Shown piece after piece: positions 1-11,886 of a stretch of 64,000 nt of DNA. Location of the stretch: contig CP084616.1 of assembly GCA_025917655.1 (NCBI GenBank), positions 496,001 to 560,000 of the forward strand, read 5' to 3'. Position 1 is the stretch's first letter; the number at the start of each line of letters is the position of its first letter. The notes under the pieces were generated by a model. That model was given only the letters and a program-made list of their open reading frames with translations, had not been told where the DNA came from and did no database searches. This DNA comes from Chlorella sorokiniana. Taxonomy: Eukaryota > Chlorophyta > Trebouxiophyceae > Chlorellales > Chlorellaceae. The position numbers and the translations under genes are program-made.

Positions 1-610
1 TGGCTGCGCGGGGCCTCTCTCCTGTTCTCAAAGCAGCCGGCGCCCACCTTGGCACCCAGAGCGGGACCGACGGGCGGCGCGGGGTTGGCCTTGCCGGCCG
101 GCAGCGCCAGCTTGATCATGCCGGTCACTGCAGCCAGGGGGAAGGGCAGTCAATCACCCTCGGTCACTGTGCTGCTGCGCTGCTTTCTGCACACAGGCAG
201 GAGGAACGCAGCTGCCACTTCCAGCCGCCGTCATCAGCTGCGCTGCCACAGTGCACCGCTGTGGAGCGATTGCCGGCCTCTATTTGTGATCCACTTCGGC
301 TCACAACCGGGATGAGCGGGCTGTTCAGCGGGCAGGCCCTCGCTTCACCGGCCTGCCAGCCTTGCATGCATGACTGGGAGCCGCTTTGCTGGCGCATTTG
401 TTTCGCTTCGCTCACCCTTTGCTGCCATGGTCACCACCCTCCGGGAGGCGCCGCTGCTGCTGCTGCTGGCAGAGACCTCCACCCGCTTGCCAGAGAAGGA
501 CCGCGGCGCTCCTGCACAAAGCTGCTGCTCAGTCGCGTGGACATCTGGCTGCTACGCTGCTGGGGCGCCACCGCCGCTGCCGGGAGCACGCCAATTGCCG
601 CGGCCACCAT
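1..610 (-). CDS. PRPL11: Plastid ribosomal protein L11, 5' part only
   Basis: L11 is a 50S subunit protein of the GTPase-associated centre, here predicted for the plastid. The exon at 127-48 encodes the conserved L11 start: MIKLALPAG followed by [15 protein letters not shown]. It ends in AAG before a GTGGGC donor at 47. An upstream exon ending at 416 encodes a Ser/Ala/Arg/Val-rich stretch ending VVTMAAK, typical of a chloroplast transit peptide. Joining them gives [16 protein letters not shown] in frame. The likely start is the ATG at 610, followed by STRLSSSFV. The frame must shift by one base near 500-520, either by a missing base or by an intron whose acceptor is the CAG just before. The rest of the gene lies left of the window. 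A mitochondrial L11 is less likely because the sequence follows the plastid or cyanobacterial type. Confidence 0.88.
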
Positions 611-1242
611 TTTGCTCTGCCACGCTGCTCGACGCTTCGATAATCAAAGAGCAGAGGCTTCTCAAAGCGGACTGAAACACAATGCACTTGCGCCTGCTGG
701 CCCCAAGTGCAGGAGATGAGGCGTAGTGCTGGCGTACATCATGTGAGCACTCGCCCATCGTCTGGCACATGGCTGCAAACGGGCGGTAGTGCATGATTGA
801 AGGATGGAACAACTCATGCCATGTGTCGATTTTCCACGGTATTATGCTTTTACCAGACTCAATCCTGTGTTCAATTGCTTCCGTGGTCGTTCCTGCCGCA
901 GGACAGGCGCCGTGAGAGCTGTCCTAGACTGTCAGAGGCACGCATGATGGCTAGGGAGTCCACCAAATCGTCAACAACTTCGCTTCTTATGAAAACAATC
1001 TCGTTACAGAATGCTGCCCAGCAATTTCCGCAACCTAGCACCCCACGCACGCCGTGCTCTGCTGCCAGGCGGCCTGCCCACTTGCAGCTGCGCAGGACAT
1101 GGCGCTCGAACCCATTTGTTTATAACGTCATAAATTTTTTTGTATTGTTGCAGCTCTGCTGCTCCCAGCGTCTCAAGTTCAATGCCTCTTTGGGGAATCG
1201 GTCGCAAGCTGCTGAGGGCGCGGCAATAGGAACCGGCCGCCA
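611..1242. promoter_or_regulatory. Shared 5' region between L11 and the membrane protein gene
   Basis: This is the divergent gap between the L11 start and the start of the next gene. It holds no convincing coding exon. It is less GC-rich than the flanking exons, with an AT-rich patch near 1125-1145. I see no clear TATA box. Both 5' UTRs and promoters presumably lie here. Confidence 0.5.
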
Positions 1243-3633
1243 ATGTATCAGAGGCGCACCAACAGCAACGTCTCAGAGCCCGAAGCCGACGGCAATATGC
1301 CTTCGAGCGTCTACACGCCAAACGTGCGGAAGCGGGGCAGCGCCGGACGCACGCGCTCCCTGTTCATCCTACTCATCTTCCTTGTGCTGGTGACTCTCTT
1401 CTACCCGCGGTTGGTGACCTTCCTGGGTGGCAGCCCTCCGCCACAGCCTTCTGGAGCTAGCCTGGCCTCCATTGGGCCGGTGCTGGTCAGTTACAGCTAC
1501 TTTGAGAAGGATATGATCCAGGTGGGAACAGCGCAAGGGCGGAGAAGCAGCTTGTGGCCACCCGCCGCCGCCGCTGCTCAACCGAACGTCCCTGCGCTGA
1601 TGCCTTGCCCGTGTGCAGCGAGAACTTTGATTTCTTTGTCACAATTGGCATGGGACTGGAGTCCCGTTTCGGCTCCCCCTGGCCACCGACTTTGTGGTGG
1701 TGGTCAACGGCAAGGTGTGCGCGCCCTGCGCGCGCCTCTACCCGCTGCTCCAAGAGGCCCCGCGCTGCTGCCCTCGCTGTCGGCGGTGTACGCGGGGAGG
1801 GCGTGGCGGTGCTGAAGCGCGCGGAGAACGAGGGCATGGACTTTGCGGCGCACAACATCACGCTGACGTGGCTGGCGGCGCAGGGCAAGCTGGGGTACGC
1901 ACCGCGCACGCCGCCGCCCTGGCTCACCGCCTCTGCTAGCTTCGCAGGGTGTGGCTGCGTAGAAGCGGTGCCTCTGAAAAAGTGGTGCCTTCGAGATGTG
2001 TTACGCGGCATGCTGGCTGCCAGCTGCCCCCTTACGACCACCACCTCTCCACCCGTGCTGCCCCCGCTCGCACTCTACGCCGCTCCCGCCTGCCACGCCT
2101 GCCCAACACTGCTGCCGCCCTCGCGCACTCCGACCCCCACGCACACATCCTCGCGCACCCTCACCCTCACACCACCTTTTCCTGTACGTCCATTCCCCAC
2201 AGGCGGTACAAGTACTACATCTTCCTGAACAGCAGCATCAGGGGCCCCTTCTGGCCCAACTACATGCCGCCTCGCTGGCAGTGGACGCGGGCGTACACAG
2301 ACCTGCTGCGCGCGGCGACGTCAAGCGGTCGGCTCATCCCTGGTCTGCCTGCCCGAGGTCGACGCTGGTGAGCCGCTGCGCCAGAGGCGGCGGGCACAGA
2401 TGGGGGAAGAAAGTGGGGAATCAAGGGGGATGCACTGGGGCCAGCCGCCGCTCAGCCTGGGTAGCAGGCACGCCGTACAGAGGGGCAGGCCTGGAGGGGG
2501 ACGGAAAAGTGGGGGAGGCGGGCGATTGCTACGTGCTCAAGGGGCTGCCAGATCCAAGCCAGGGGGGGGGGCGCCTCCGTGGTTTGGAGCGCCGCCTGCC
2601 TTGTTGGCGCGTCCACCCCGCCTCGCGGTGTGATCCCGCTCCCCTTCCCACCACATGCTCACATGCCCCCCCCGCTCCAGGCGGCTACGGCCCCAAGCTC
2701 GAGTCCTGGGCCTTTGCGGTGGACCAGGACGGGCTGGAGGCGCTGCTGCGGGAGGCGTGTTCCACCTGCGCACCTGCAAGCTGTGCGACGAGGGGGTGGT
2801 GGTGAAGGGGAGTACGGGCTGACCAACTCGCTGATGAAGTACGGGTACAACGTCGACACGCTGATGGGCATGTACCGCGGGGTGAGGAGAAAGGGGGGAC
2901 TCTGTGGGGGCTGGAGGAAGCTGGTAGTTAGTGGGAAGGGGGAGGAGCTGCTGGGAACGTGCACTGGGTTTGGGGGCTAGCAGGCCATGCAGAAGCTGCG
3001 GGTAAGCTGGTGGGGAAGCCACGCTTACGCCGCCCCTGCTGCCCCCCCACACACACACACAGGTGGACTGGCGCGACCGGCGGCACTGGCGGTGCAACAA
3101 CAACGTGCACCCCTCGCGGCACGGCACCTACGACGGCATCACCATGCACCCGTACGAGACCCTCTTCCTCAAGGCGTCCTGGCACGTGGGCGAGCCCTTT
3201 TTGGAGAAGTACTCGGCATGGATGCTGAAGCAGGTAGGGAGGGGCAGGCTGCCGCAGCGCTGGTGGGGAGCAGCCCGCCGGCGCAGCCTTGGGTGGGGCG
3301 GGGCAGGCCAGCCTGCCCGAGGGGTGGGGTGGGTGGGTGTGTCAGGGGTTGATCTGGGGACAGCGCTGGTGCACCGCGTGCGCTCCCTCCCTCCCTCATT
3401 TCCTTCCCTTCCCCGACAAACCCTCTGCTCGCGCCCCTCGACACGCACACACACACATCATGCGCGCGCCGCGCGCGCCCCCCCCCGCCGCGCCCGCCCC
3501 CCCCGCGCAGGCTGCGGGGCGGGACACCACCGGCGGCGTGTTTGACGAACCCATGTACCGCTACGCCATCAGCCCAGAGGCGCAGGAGAGCCACAACGTG
3601 GGGGCCTGCTACCAGGTGCTGCCGCACGCGTGA
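1243..3633 (+). CDS. Type II membrane protein, glycosyltransferase-like (tentative)
   Basis: The first exon starts at ATG 1243. It encodes a basic tail and one hydrophobic helix at about residues 39-61, as in Golgi type II enzymes. Later exons encode FDFFVTIGMG, VVVVNGKVCAPCARLYPLL, then KYYIFLNSSIRGPFWPNY, a Gly-Pro-Lys-Leu-Glu-Ser-Trp segment, YGLTNSLMKYGYNVDTLMGM, and an exon at 3063-3234 containing HPYETLFLKASWHVGEPF. The last exon, 3511-3633, ends at TGA. The NSSxRGPF block followed by a Trp-rich stretch and a late HPYE..F.K motif recalls a eukaryotic/bacterial family that I associate with glycosyltransferases. This is recognition from memory, and no catalytic DxD was identified. At least five exon-internal one-base shifts occur, near 1676, 1790, 2320-2335, 2757 and 2806, mostly in G or C runs. 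Confidence 0.72.
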
Positions 3634-4132
3634 GCGCGTCAGCCGGCAGGCGGGGCGGCGTCGCCTCCGGCACCTGCGAGCGCCGCTGCGGCTGGAGCAT
3701 CGCGCTGCGGCGGCGGCGACCAGAGGAGCGCGTGCAGGCGCAGCCTCCCACTGCAGATCCAGCATCGGCTGCCCGCCGTGCACTTTGCACCTCGCTGGAC
3801 TGCTCTGCTTTTGGGCAGGACGCACCACTCCTGCCCAATGCCTTCCGGCTCCCTTCCGCTCGCCTTGATTCTGCCTGCTGGCCCTTGCCTTGACAGCACT
3901 GTGACAGGTTTTTGCAGGCTGACTGTGCTGCCGGGCATGCAGACACGGTGGTTACAAGGGTGCCCGAGGGCGCAGAATGGTGGCAACGGTGGAGTCAGTT
4001 TGAAGCAGTGGTGCAGTCAGGGTGGGCAGGGGGAAGGTCAGTCCGGGCACGAGTACATGTGAGAGAGGAGAAGCAGCAAGAGGAATGCAGGAGAAAGGGC
4101 CAGCTTTGGCGCTCGCTGCGCTGCCGCCATCG
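3634..4132. other. Convergent 3' UTR region
   Basis: This gap lies between the tail-to-tail membrane protein and formin genes and has no supported gene. On the minus strand a TGTAA motif (TTACA at 3952-3956) lies about 180 bases past the formin stop. TGTAA is the usual chlorophyte polyadenylation signal, so it probably marks the formin mRNA end. Confidence 0.5.
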
Positions 4133-6948
4133 CTAGCGCCGGCGCGCGCTGTCTGGACCGCGCGTGGGCCCCGCGGCGGCAGCGGCGGCCGCCAGCATCT
4201 GGCGGTGCACCTTTTTGCAGCAGGCGTCAAAGGCTGTTTGGAAGCTGAGCAGCACCTCGAAAACGGAGGACTCTGGGTCGGCGCCAGCCTCTCCCAGCCA
4301 CGCTATGGTCTCCTTGACCACAGCGGACGTCAGCTGCGCCGCCTCCTCCAGCCCCGCCTGCCGCGCCTCCGCCTCAGCCACAAACGCCTGCAGCATTGCG
4401 GCAAAGGGTGACGCCGGCGGCCCCTGCTGCTGCTCTCCCTCCTGCTCCATCTCAGCCGGCTCGCCGTTGCCGTTGCCGCCCTTGGCAGCAGCCGCCGCCT
4501 CCAGCTCGCTGGAAAAGGCGGCCTGGCGAGCGGCGGCGGGGCTGGTCGACGCCCCGTCGCCGCCGTCGCCACCGCCATCTCCATTTCGTGCCGCCGCTGC
4601 CCTGAGCCGCTGCTGCTCCAGCTCCGCGTCTAGCTCATGCCGCAGGTTGCGCATGCCGGCCTCCAGGCCACGCATGGAGTCAGCGACGTCTGCGGGCAGC
4701 AAGGAGCGGCAGGCGCCAGGGCCATTCACAACGTCGCGGCCCGCAGCCGATCGCTCGCCCGCTTCTTCTGTTTTTGCTGGCTGAGTACACTCACCCGTCT
4801 GCATGCGGCGCACAGCCAAGGCCAGCTGCGGCAGCTCCTGCTCCAAGAAGCCCGCCCGCACCGCCTGCGCCAGCGCCTCCCCCGTCAGGCCGCCGCCCCC
4901 GCCGTCAGCGCCGTCGAGCAGAGCAGCCTCCTGCTCCAGCGCAGCCCACGCCACAAACTCGAGCAGCGTCTTGACGGGCGGCAGCGGCGGCGCGGCCACG
5001 ACGCCGTTGGCGGCGCCAGCTGCGTCGGCGCCGTCGCCCGGGAAGGCCCCCCGTCTCCTCCGCCTCTGCAGCCGAGGGCGGCGGCGATGGGGCGTCTGGG
5101 CGCCGCCGCTGGGTGCTGCCGTCACCTTGACGTCGTTCAGCTTCAGCAGGGACTCGAGTTTGATGCCGCCTGCAGAGGAAGGAACCCACCAAAACACACA
5201 CACTCAGAGGAGGCATTGCTTACAGCGAACAAGCATGGCCCTCCAACCAACTAGCTGGGCTTCTGCAGGCCTTTTCTGTACAATAGCTCCGCATGCAGCA
5301 TTGCTGCCGCAGGCTTCATTCCAGGCACCCACCCGCGCCGCCGCGAGCGCTGCCCGCGTTCAGCTGGTTGCCCGCCGCCAGCACCAGCCCCAGCACGCGG
5401 CGCAGGCGGCCGCTGGCGCGGGCCTCGGCGCAGGCGCGGCGCAACGTGTACATGCCGCCCAACGCCTCGACGCACAGGCCCTCAAACTGCCGGCGGAAGA
5501 TGAGGGCCTGGACCTGCGACAGCGGTGTGTGTGTGTGTATGAGCGAGAGAGAGAGAGTATGTGTTTCTGGGGCAATGGAAAGATGGTGAGGGCTGGGGTG
5601 GGGTGGGGGGTGGGTGAGGGTTGCACCGTCTTGGGTGGCCGTCGGGTGTGTGGGGGTGTGCAGCGTGCAAAAGCCTGCCCGCTGCCCCCTCCCCCACCCC
5701 TCCTTCCCCAATGCCTTCTAAGCGCGTCCGTCCTTGGCTGGCGGGCATAATGAAAACCACAGCCAGCACAGCGCAGGCCAGCGCAGCGCAGCGCCCATCC
5801 CCACGTGACCAGCAGCTGCTTGCCTTGCCCTGCAGGCGCGGTACGTCGGCCATGACCCGCAAAAACTGCTCCGGCGGGGACAGCTCCAGTCGGGACCGTG
5901 GTACAGCTTCAGCGCCTTGGCCTCGTCCATGCTGGGCGCAATCTGCGGTACGGCGGTGCAGCCGCAGCGGTACAAGGCCTCACCCCCAAGCGAAAAGGGA
6001 GAACGCGTGCAGCGCCTGGATGAGGACTCACAGCGGCGCGGTCGCCGCGTCGGGCGGTGCGCACGGCGGCAGCATGCAGGGCTGGGCCGTGGCGGCAGGG
6101 CACCGCCGCAGCGGGCACAGCGCACACAGCGCAGCGCAGCTTGCCTGCAGCAAGGTGGACAAATGCTCCAGGCCGAGCCGGTCGCTGCCGCTCAGCACCG
6201 CCGCCTTGATGTCATGCGGGCCGCCGAACGATGCAAACTGCGGCGCGGGAACCAGGCACATCCCCCGCAGCGTTGGAGAGGGCAGCAGGGGCGTGGCAGT
6301 GGGGTGGATGAGCCGGGCGGCGGCGGCCAGCATGCATCGCCGGGAGGCATGCCCCATGCGCCTGGCCAGGAACAGGCGGCGCTGCACGCAGAAACGCGCA
6401 GAGCAGCGCAGCCAAGCGCGCTGAACGAGAAGCATGGGGCGCTGGGCAGCACACGAGCCGCACGGGGAGCCATCACGCAACAACAGAAAGAGCCAGCCCA
6501 CGCCCGGTGCCGCCGCACCTGGGTGAGCATGATGGAGATGTTGTTGGCGCGCGGCAGCGGGATCACCTTCACCACGGCGGCGCCGCCCCGCCCCGCCGCC
6601 CCGCGCCGACGACGCCGGGGTGGGCGGCCGGCTGTCCCGCAGCTGCGGCGGGAACCACAAACAGACTGCTGGTGATCAATGCTGCCATGCAAGCTTCACA
6701 CGCGATGATTGAAACCGCAACGACATAGGTGTTTGGGGGCTGTCGTGACGGGACGTGCACGGTGCGGCGAAGGCATTGGGTACGCGCGTTGCACCGCGCG
6801 CCCCAGGCAGGCGGCGGGCAGCCCTGCTGGCTGGCGCCGCCCTTCCCGCCGCCACCCACCTCGAACAGCTTGACCAGGGCTGAGTTGAAAGGGTGGGGCA
6901 GGTCGCCCACAGGGGCCACCTCGCTCCACAGCGTGCCGGGCTGCGGTG

Positions 6949-6979
<31 letters not shown>

Positions 6980-7359
6980 GGGCGCAAAACAGGCAGATGG
7001 GCGGCTGCACGGCTGCAAGCCCCGGGCATCAGAGACAAGCGGCTGCAGACGGGGCCCCTGCCAGAACTCGCAACCCACACCAAATTGACCTTCCTGCTCG
7101 ACCGCCTCTTCACATTGCTACATAAAACGCCCTCACCATGCACCGCAGGCAGCCAGCGGGCAGCCCACCTGAGCGCTAAGCTTGGTCCAGTAGAAGGCGC
7201 GCAGCTTGGGCGCATCTGGGTCCCGGCGAGCGGGTGTGCCGGGCGTGCCTGGCAGGCGCCGAGCGCCAGGCGGCGGCGGCGGCACACCCTTGCCCAGGGC
7301 GTGCGCAGCCCCCCGGCGGCGGCAGCGGCGGGGGCCTCGGCCCCTGCCGGGACTGGCGC

Positions 7360-7390
<31 letters not shown>

Positions 7391-10300
7391 GCGGGGCTGG
7401 CGCCGCCTGGGAGGGGGCGGCGGCGGCGGGGCCGAGGGTCCCGCGCCGCCAGGGCTGCCGCTGCCGGGCAGCGGCGGCGGAGGGGGCGGCGGGCGAGGCG
7501 AACCGCCGCCAGGGCTTTGGCCAGGCAACGGAGGGGGCGGGGGCGGCGGTCGAGGCGAACCGCCACCAGGGCTGCGGCCAGGCAACGGGGGGCGGGGGCG
7601 GCGGACGGGGCGAGCTGCTGCCCGGGCTGCCGCGGGCGGGCAGCGGCGGAGGGGGCGGTGGAGGGGCAGGCGCTTGCCCGGGCGATGGGCACATGGAGCC
7701 TGCTGCTGCTGCTGCCACAGGCCTTGGCGGCGACGCACCCAGAGGCAGGGCGGCAGCGGGGGGCGGCGGCGGAGCGGCGTTGCCACTCGGACCTCCGGCA
7801 ACCCCGGTGCCAGGCGCGGCCTGCTGCTGCTGCTCCTGCCGCTGCTGCGGCTGCAGCACTTCAGGCTGTCCCTGCCCAGGCAGACGCCGTGTGCAGCCCG
7901 GGGACAGCGGCGCAGCAGCGGCGGCGGCGGGGGCGCGCCGCGCCGCGCAGCGCCAGCGGGGACGCCGGAGAGGGCGGCGGCCGGCCCGGAGGCAGCCGGT
8001 CGTCTGGCTCGCCGCCCGGCGACGCAGCGGCGGCAGGCCGCTGGGCCAGCTTAGCAGCCTCCTCGCTCTCCTGCTGCTGCTGGGAACGCTGCTGTTGCTG
8101 CGACGGCTGCGGCTGCGGCTGCTGGGAAAGCTGGTGCTGGTCTGTCGCCGCTGCGGCGGCTGTGGGGGCGGCCCCTGCAGCACCTGCTCGGTTGGGACCA
8201 CCTCAAACTGCGAGGCATCAATGTCCCGCAGGCCAGACCGGGTGCGCGCCATGTCGCCGCTGCCCTGCGCCGCGATGTGGACCAACGCGATGGCGGCCTT
8301 CACAGAGTCGCCGCCCGACCCGCAGCGCCTCCGCCCGCCGTCCCGGCAGGCCGCCGTCGGCGTCAGGCGGGCCGGCCGCACCGCCGGCGGGCTGCCGGGC
8401 GTCACGAACTGCGAGCCGTCGCTCTCGCTGCCCTCTGCCGCCGCCTCTGCAGCATCGCTTCCTCCGGCCTCAAACGTCGCTGTGCGGTGCTCTGACTCGG
8501 ACCCATCTCGCTCGCCGCCTAGCTGCTCCTGCGAGCCCCCTCCCCCCTTCCAGCCGCAGCGGCAGGCCGAAGATGGGCGGCGGGCGCTGCCCCGCGTGGG
8601 GCGAGGAGGCGGGCGAGGAGGCTCGGCTGCCGGGCACCTGGCTGGATGCAAAGGAGCTCTGGCGCGACTGCAGACCCCGCGGGATCTGGGAGGGCGCAGC
8701 CGCGACCCCTGCACAGCCCGCACCTGGGCTATCACATCTCGGAAGCCCCCTCCGAGGGCGCTCTGCAGAGGCGGGAGGGGGAGGTTGGTGCAGGGCGGCG
8801 GGCAGGAGTGGCAGCGGACGCGGGCAGGAGTGGCAGCGGCGGTGGGCAGGCGTGGCAGCGGCGGCGCTTGCTTGCTGTGCAGCACAGGGAGGCAGCCGTC
8901 CGCCCTGCACCAGCCCGCGGCTAGCAGCCATGCTTGCGCGCTGCCCACGGCAGGCGCCGGCGCGTGCGGCGGCACGTGTACTGCTGCTGCTCACGGCTTG
9001 TACTGCAGCCACCCCTCCGTCTGCTCTACCAGGTCCAGCCAGGAGGCGCGCAGCCGCAGGACGTCGGTGGTGTGGTCCTCCTCCTCGCTGCGGAGCAGGA
9101 GAGGTGCAAGACCCTCAAACGGATGCAGGGAAGCAGAGGGAAACCACCGAGCAACCAAGCAGAGGACGAGAGTCAAACTGCCGCAAACTATACTGTGCCG
9201 GGCAGCAGCTGCTGCATCGGGCGGGCCAGATGCGGGTGCCGCGCCGCACTGAACGTGTCGCCTGGTGAGGGCACTGTGGTGTCGGCATATGGTACCGGCA
9301 GCTGCCCACCAGCTTCCCAATGCCCCCGCCGCCTCCTCCGCCAGCAGCTTGATGTCCATGAAGAAGCCTTCTCGCTCGGCGTACTGCGCAGCTGCCGTGG
9401 AGCTTCCGGGCACATCCAGCTTGCGTGCTGCACCAACAGGCGGGCAGTTGGGAAGGCAAACGGATTTCTAGCAGTGCGGCATCACGCAGGCTAGTTGGCA
9501 GGCGGCCTGGCGTTGCCGTTGGGCCAGGAAGCAGGGCGCGGGCGCCTCCTTTGGCATTTGCCTCGCGCCCGCCCCCCACACACACACACACACACACCGC
9601 TGCCAACCATGTTCACTTCCCCCACCCCACACACACCTGTGGCCCGCAGCACCCTGCCGCCCTCCTCGCAGTCGACAAAAGCGGTGTGGAAGGCGTAAGC
9701 CAAGGCTGGCGGGTCCCACTGCGGGGGCGGCAAGCAGGCAGATCAGCGCCAGAGGGTGTGAGCTCCCCGACGGGGACAGTTGCCTTCAAGGCAGCCGGCT
9801 GCAGGCAGCCAGCCGGTGCAGGCAGCGAAGATGTGTGTCTCCCGCTGCTGCTGCGCCCCCCGGGGCCACTCCTTCCGCTGCAGCCGCGGGTGGGGAGGAG
9901 CACCTCTGATGCGTGGTCTGTGAACCAGATGGCGACGGTGACATCGCCCTTCACCGGCAGGCCCACATCGAAAATAACGGTGTCGTCCTGCGCGTGCAGG
10001 GGCAGAGGAGGTGGTTTTACGCAGCAGTGGTGGTGCTGTGTGGTGTGGAGGGGTGGGGTCAAATGCGTGTGTGTGTCCGGGGGGGGGGGGGGATGAGAGG
10101 CGGGGGCAGGGGCTGCATGGGTCCAACTGCAAGCTGTCAGTAAACTTCTTCGCCACTGGCTCTGGGCCCGCACTGAGCCGGGCAGCAACCCCTGCGCAAG
10201 CGGCTTGCGGAGCTGGTTGCCGGCACGGCAGCTTGCTCGGCCTGCCTGGGGCCTGCAGCAGCGGCTGGCGCAGCCGTTGCAGCAGCGGGCTGGCGCAGCC

Positions 10301-11886
10301 GCGGCCTCACCTCCTCGCCCAGCGCCGCCAGCGTGGCGCCCTGGCTCCACACCTGGCGCCCGCGCTGGAACACCGCCAGCAGCGTGCGGGCGGTACGCAC
10401 GGTGGTGGCGCGGGACGACCCCCCCAGCGGGCGAGTCCGGGCGAAGCCGCCGTCTGCGAAGCAGCCCAGCTTGCTGCACACGACCTGGCGCAGCAGCAGG
10501 GGCTGGCCGAAGGTGGCGGGCAGCTGGTCATCGTCCCGCAGCAGCTGGGCAAAGTAGTCGCCGTAGCGCAGCTGCCCGGGCAGCAGGCGCCTGCGGCGGG
10601 GCGGGCAGGCAGCATGGCAGCCGCGCAGTGGGCTCTTGCAGGCGCTTGCAGGCGTGCGGCGGCATGCAGTGAGCTTGCATGCAGGCCGTCAAGGCACGAC
10701 ACTCTGTGGCAAGTGCGCGCGCAGCGCGGCGAGGAGCTCACCGCAGCTGAGCGCCGCGCCCGCCGCCGCCGCCGCCCATGGAGGCGAGGCTGGCAGAGCT
10801 GTCGCCGGCCTTCGGCGGGGCGCCGCCGGGGCGCAGGGGGGCAGCATGTCCATGGCCAGCTGCAGGCTGTCGCAGCCAAAGGAGAAGATGATGTGGCAGG
10901 CGGCCACGAGGTGCACCAGCTGGCGCTCGGTGCCGGTGCAGGTGCGGGCGTGCAGCACGACGATGCTGTCGCGAGACAGCGACAGCCAGGAGTGTATCTG
11001 GGAGCAGATCGTGAACCTGCGGCAGGCAAAAGTAGAAGAGACAAGGGAGGTCGGGCGAGCCAGCAGCCGGCCACACCAGCGATCCTCCTGGCAGCCTGGC
11101 AGCCGCCGCCGGTGCGGATGGCGGCCGCAACGGCAGCGGCAGCACCGCGACACTGCTGTGCACTGAAAGCCCAGCCCCCACAGGGGGCGCGCTGGCTGCT
11201 GGAACAAAGAGGAGGAGGATTGGGGGCGCCGGCGCCTCACAGGATGTGCAGCGGGCACAGCGCCAGCCCCGACGGCTTCTCCCAGATCTCCATTGGCAGC
11301 TCGAACACCGAGTTGTCAAACAGCTGGTAGGCCTCCACGTTGCGCCTGCGTGGCAGCGCAGCGGGCGCGAGTGTTCCCAGGCAAACGGAAGGCCAGGAGC
11401 TGGGCTCCTCATACAAAGGCAGGTGAGGGGGTGCTGCGTCGGCAGCAGGCACCCCTCAACAACTGCGGCGCCCGCTCGTGCCCGATGCTCTCCCCCGCAG
11501 CACCCCGCGGCGATGGGCAGCAGCGGCAGCGCACCAAGCGGGGGACAGGTTGAAGAGCTGCACGCCGCCGGGGCCGTTGCGCACGGCGCGCAGCTCCTGC
11601 GCGGCCGCCTGCAGGTACGCCTTGTAACCTTCCGACAGGAAGGTCTGGCGGTACGATTTGTTCCACGACTCGCGGTCCTCCTCTGCAGCAAGGCGGGAGC
11701 ACCCACCAAAGTCGAAGGTGCGGGCGGGGCGGTCAAACGCACACACGCTGGTGCAGGATGCTGAGACGGCGTGGCGCAGCGGCGGCAGCACCCACCATAC
11801 ACGCAGGCAAGCACCCGGTCGGTCAGGTGGTAGGGCTTGGCTGCCTGGGACGGCGCCGCGCCCCAGGCCCGCCAGAAATAGTCCAT
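4133..11886 (-). CDS. Formin with degenerate PTEN-like head, C2, FH1 and FH2
   Basis: Formins nucleate and elongate actin filaments. Exon 1 (11886-11796) encodes MDYFWRAWG...YHLTDRVLACVY, the PTEN/GAK 'LTDRVLA' start. It joins at 11682 to EEDRESW and a segment ending VQLFNLS, then exon 11345-11241 with VEAYQLFDNSVFELP, then exon 11016 with QIHSWLSLSRDSIVVLHA. The signature cysteine position is Ala. A C2-like part follows (VIFDVGLPVKGDVTVAIWF near 9960). A proline-rich FH1 occupies roughly 8000-7230. FH2 begins with KLRAFYWTKLSAQ (ends 7169) and continues in exon 6940-6860 (PGTLWSEVAP), then PLPRANNISIMLTQ near 6540, FASFGGPHDIKAAVL, exon 5513-5333 (LIFRRQFEG, LAAGNQLNAGS) and GIKLESLLKLNDVK from 5169. 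The final exon is 4689-4133. One intron has a GC donor (5823). Several exons need one-base corrections. Architecture matches plant class II formins. Confidence 0.92.
6946..6979. repeat. (TG)n microsatellite in a formin intron
   Basis: About sixteen TG units are followed by a short G run on the plus strand. On the formin sense strand this reads as a C run then (CA)n directly before the CAG acceptor at 6941. Other CA/TG tracts lie in the introns at 3050-3062, 9576-9598, 16697-16714 and 32126-32158. Confidence 0.9.

Noticed and set aside
1243-3633. Pseudogene interpretation of the frame-broken membrane protein
   Set aside because: The same kind of one-base loss in G/C runs occurs in CWC25, kinesin, formin and CTF4, so sequence error explains it better.
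6893-9268. Very long open frames on the plus strand opposite the formin FH1 region
   Set aside because: They are Arg/Ala/Gly-rich, have no recognisable domain, and mirror the proline-rich FH1 on the minus strand. High GC removes stop codons in all frames.
9576-9598. CA/TG tracts as CRISPR-like or mobile-element repeats
   Set aside because: They are simple dinucleotide microsatellites inside introns, with no spacers, inverted repeats or target-site duplications.
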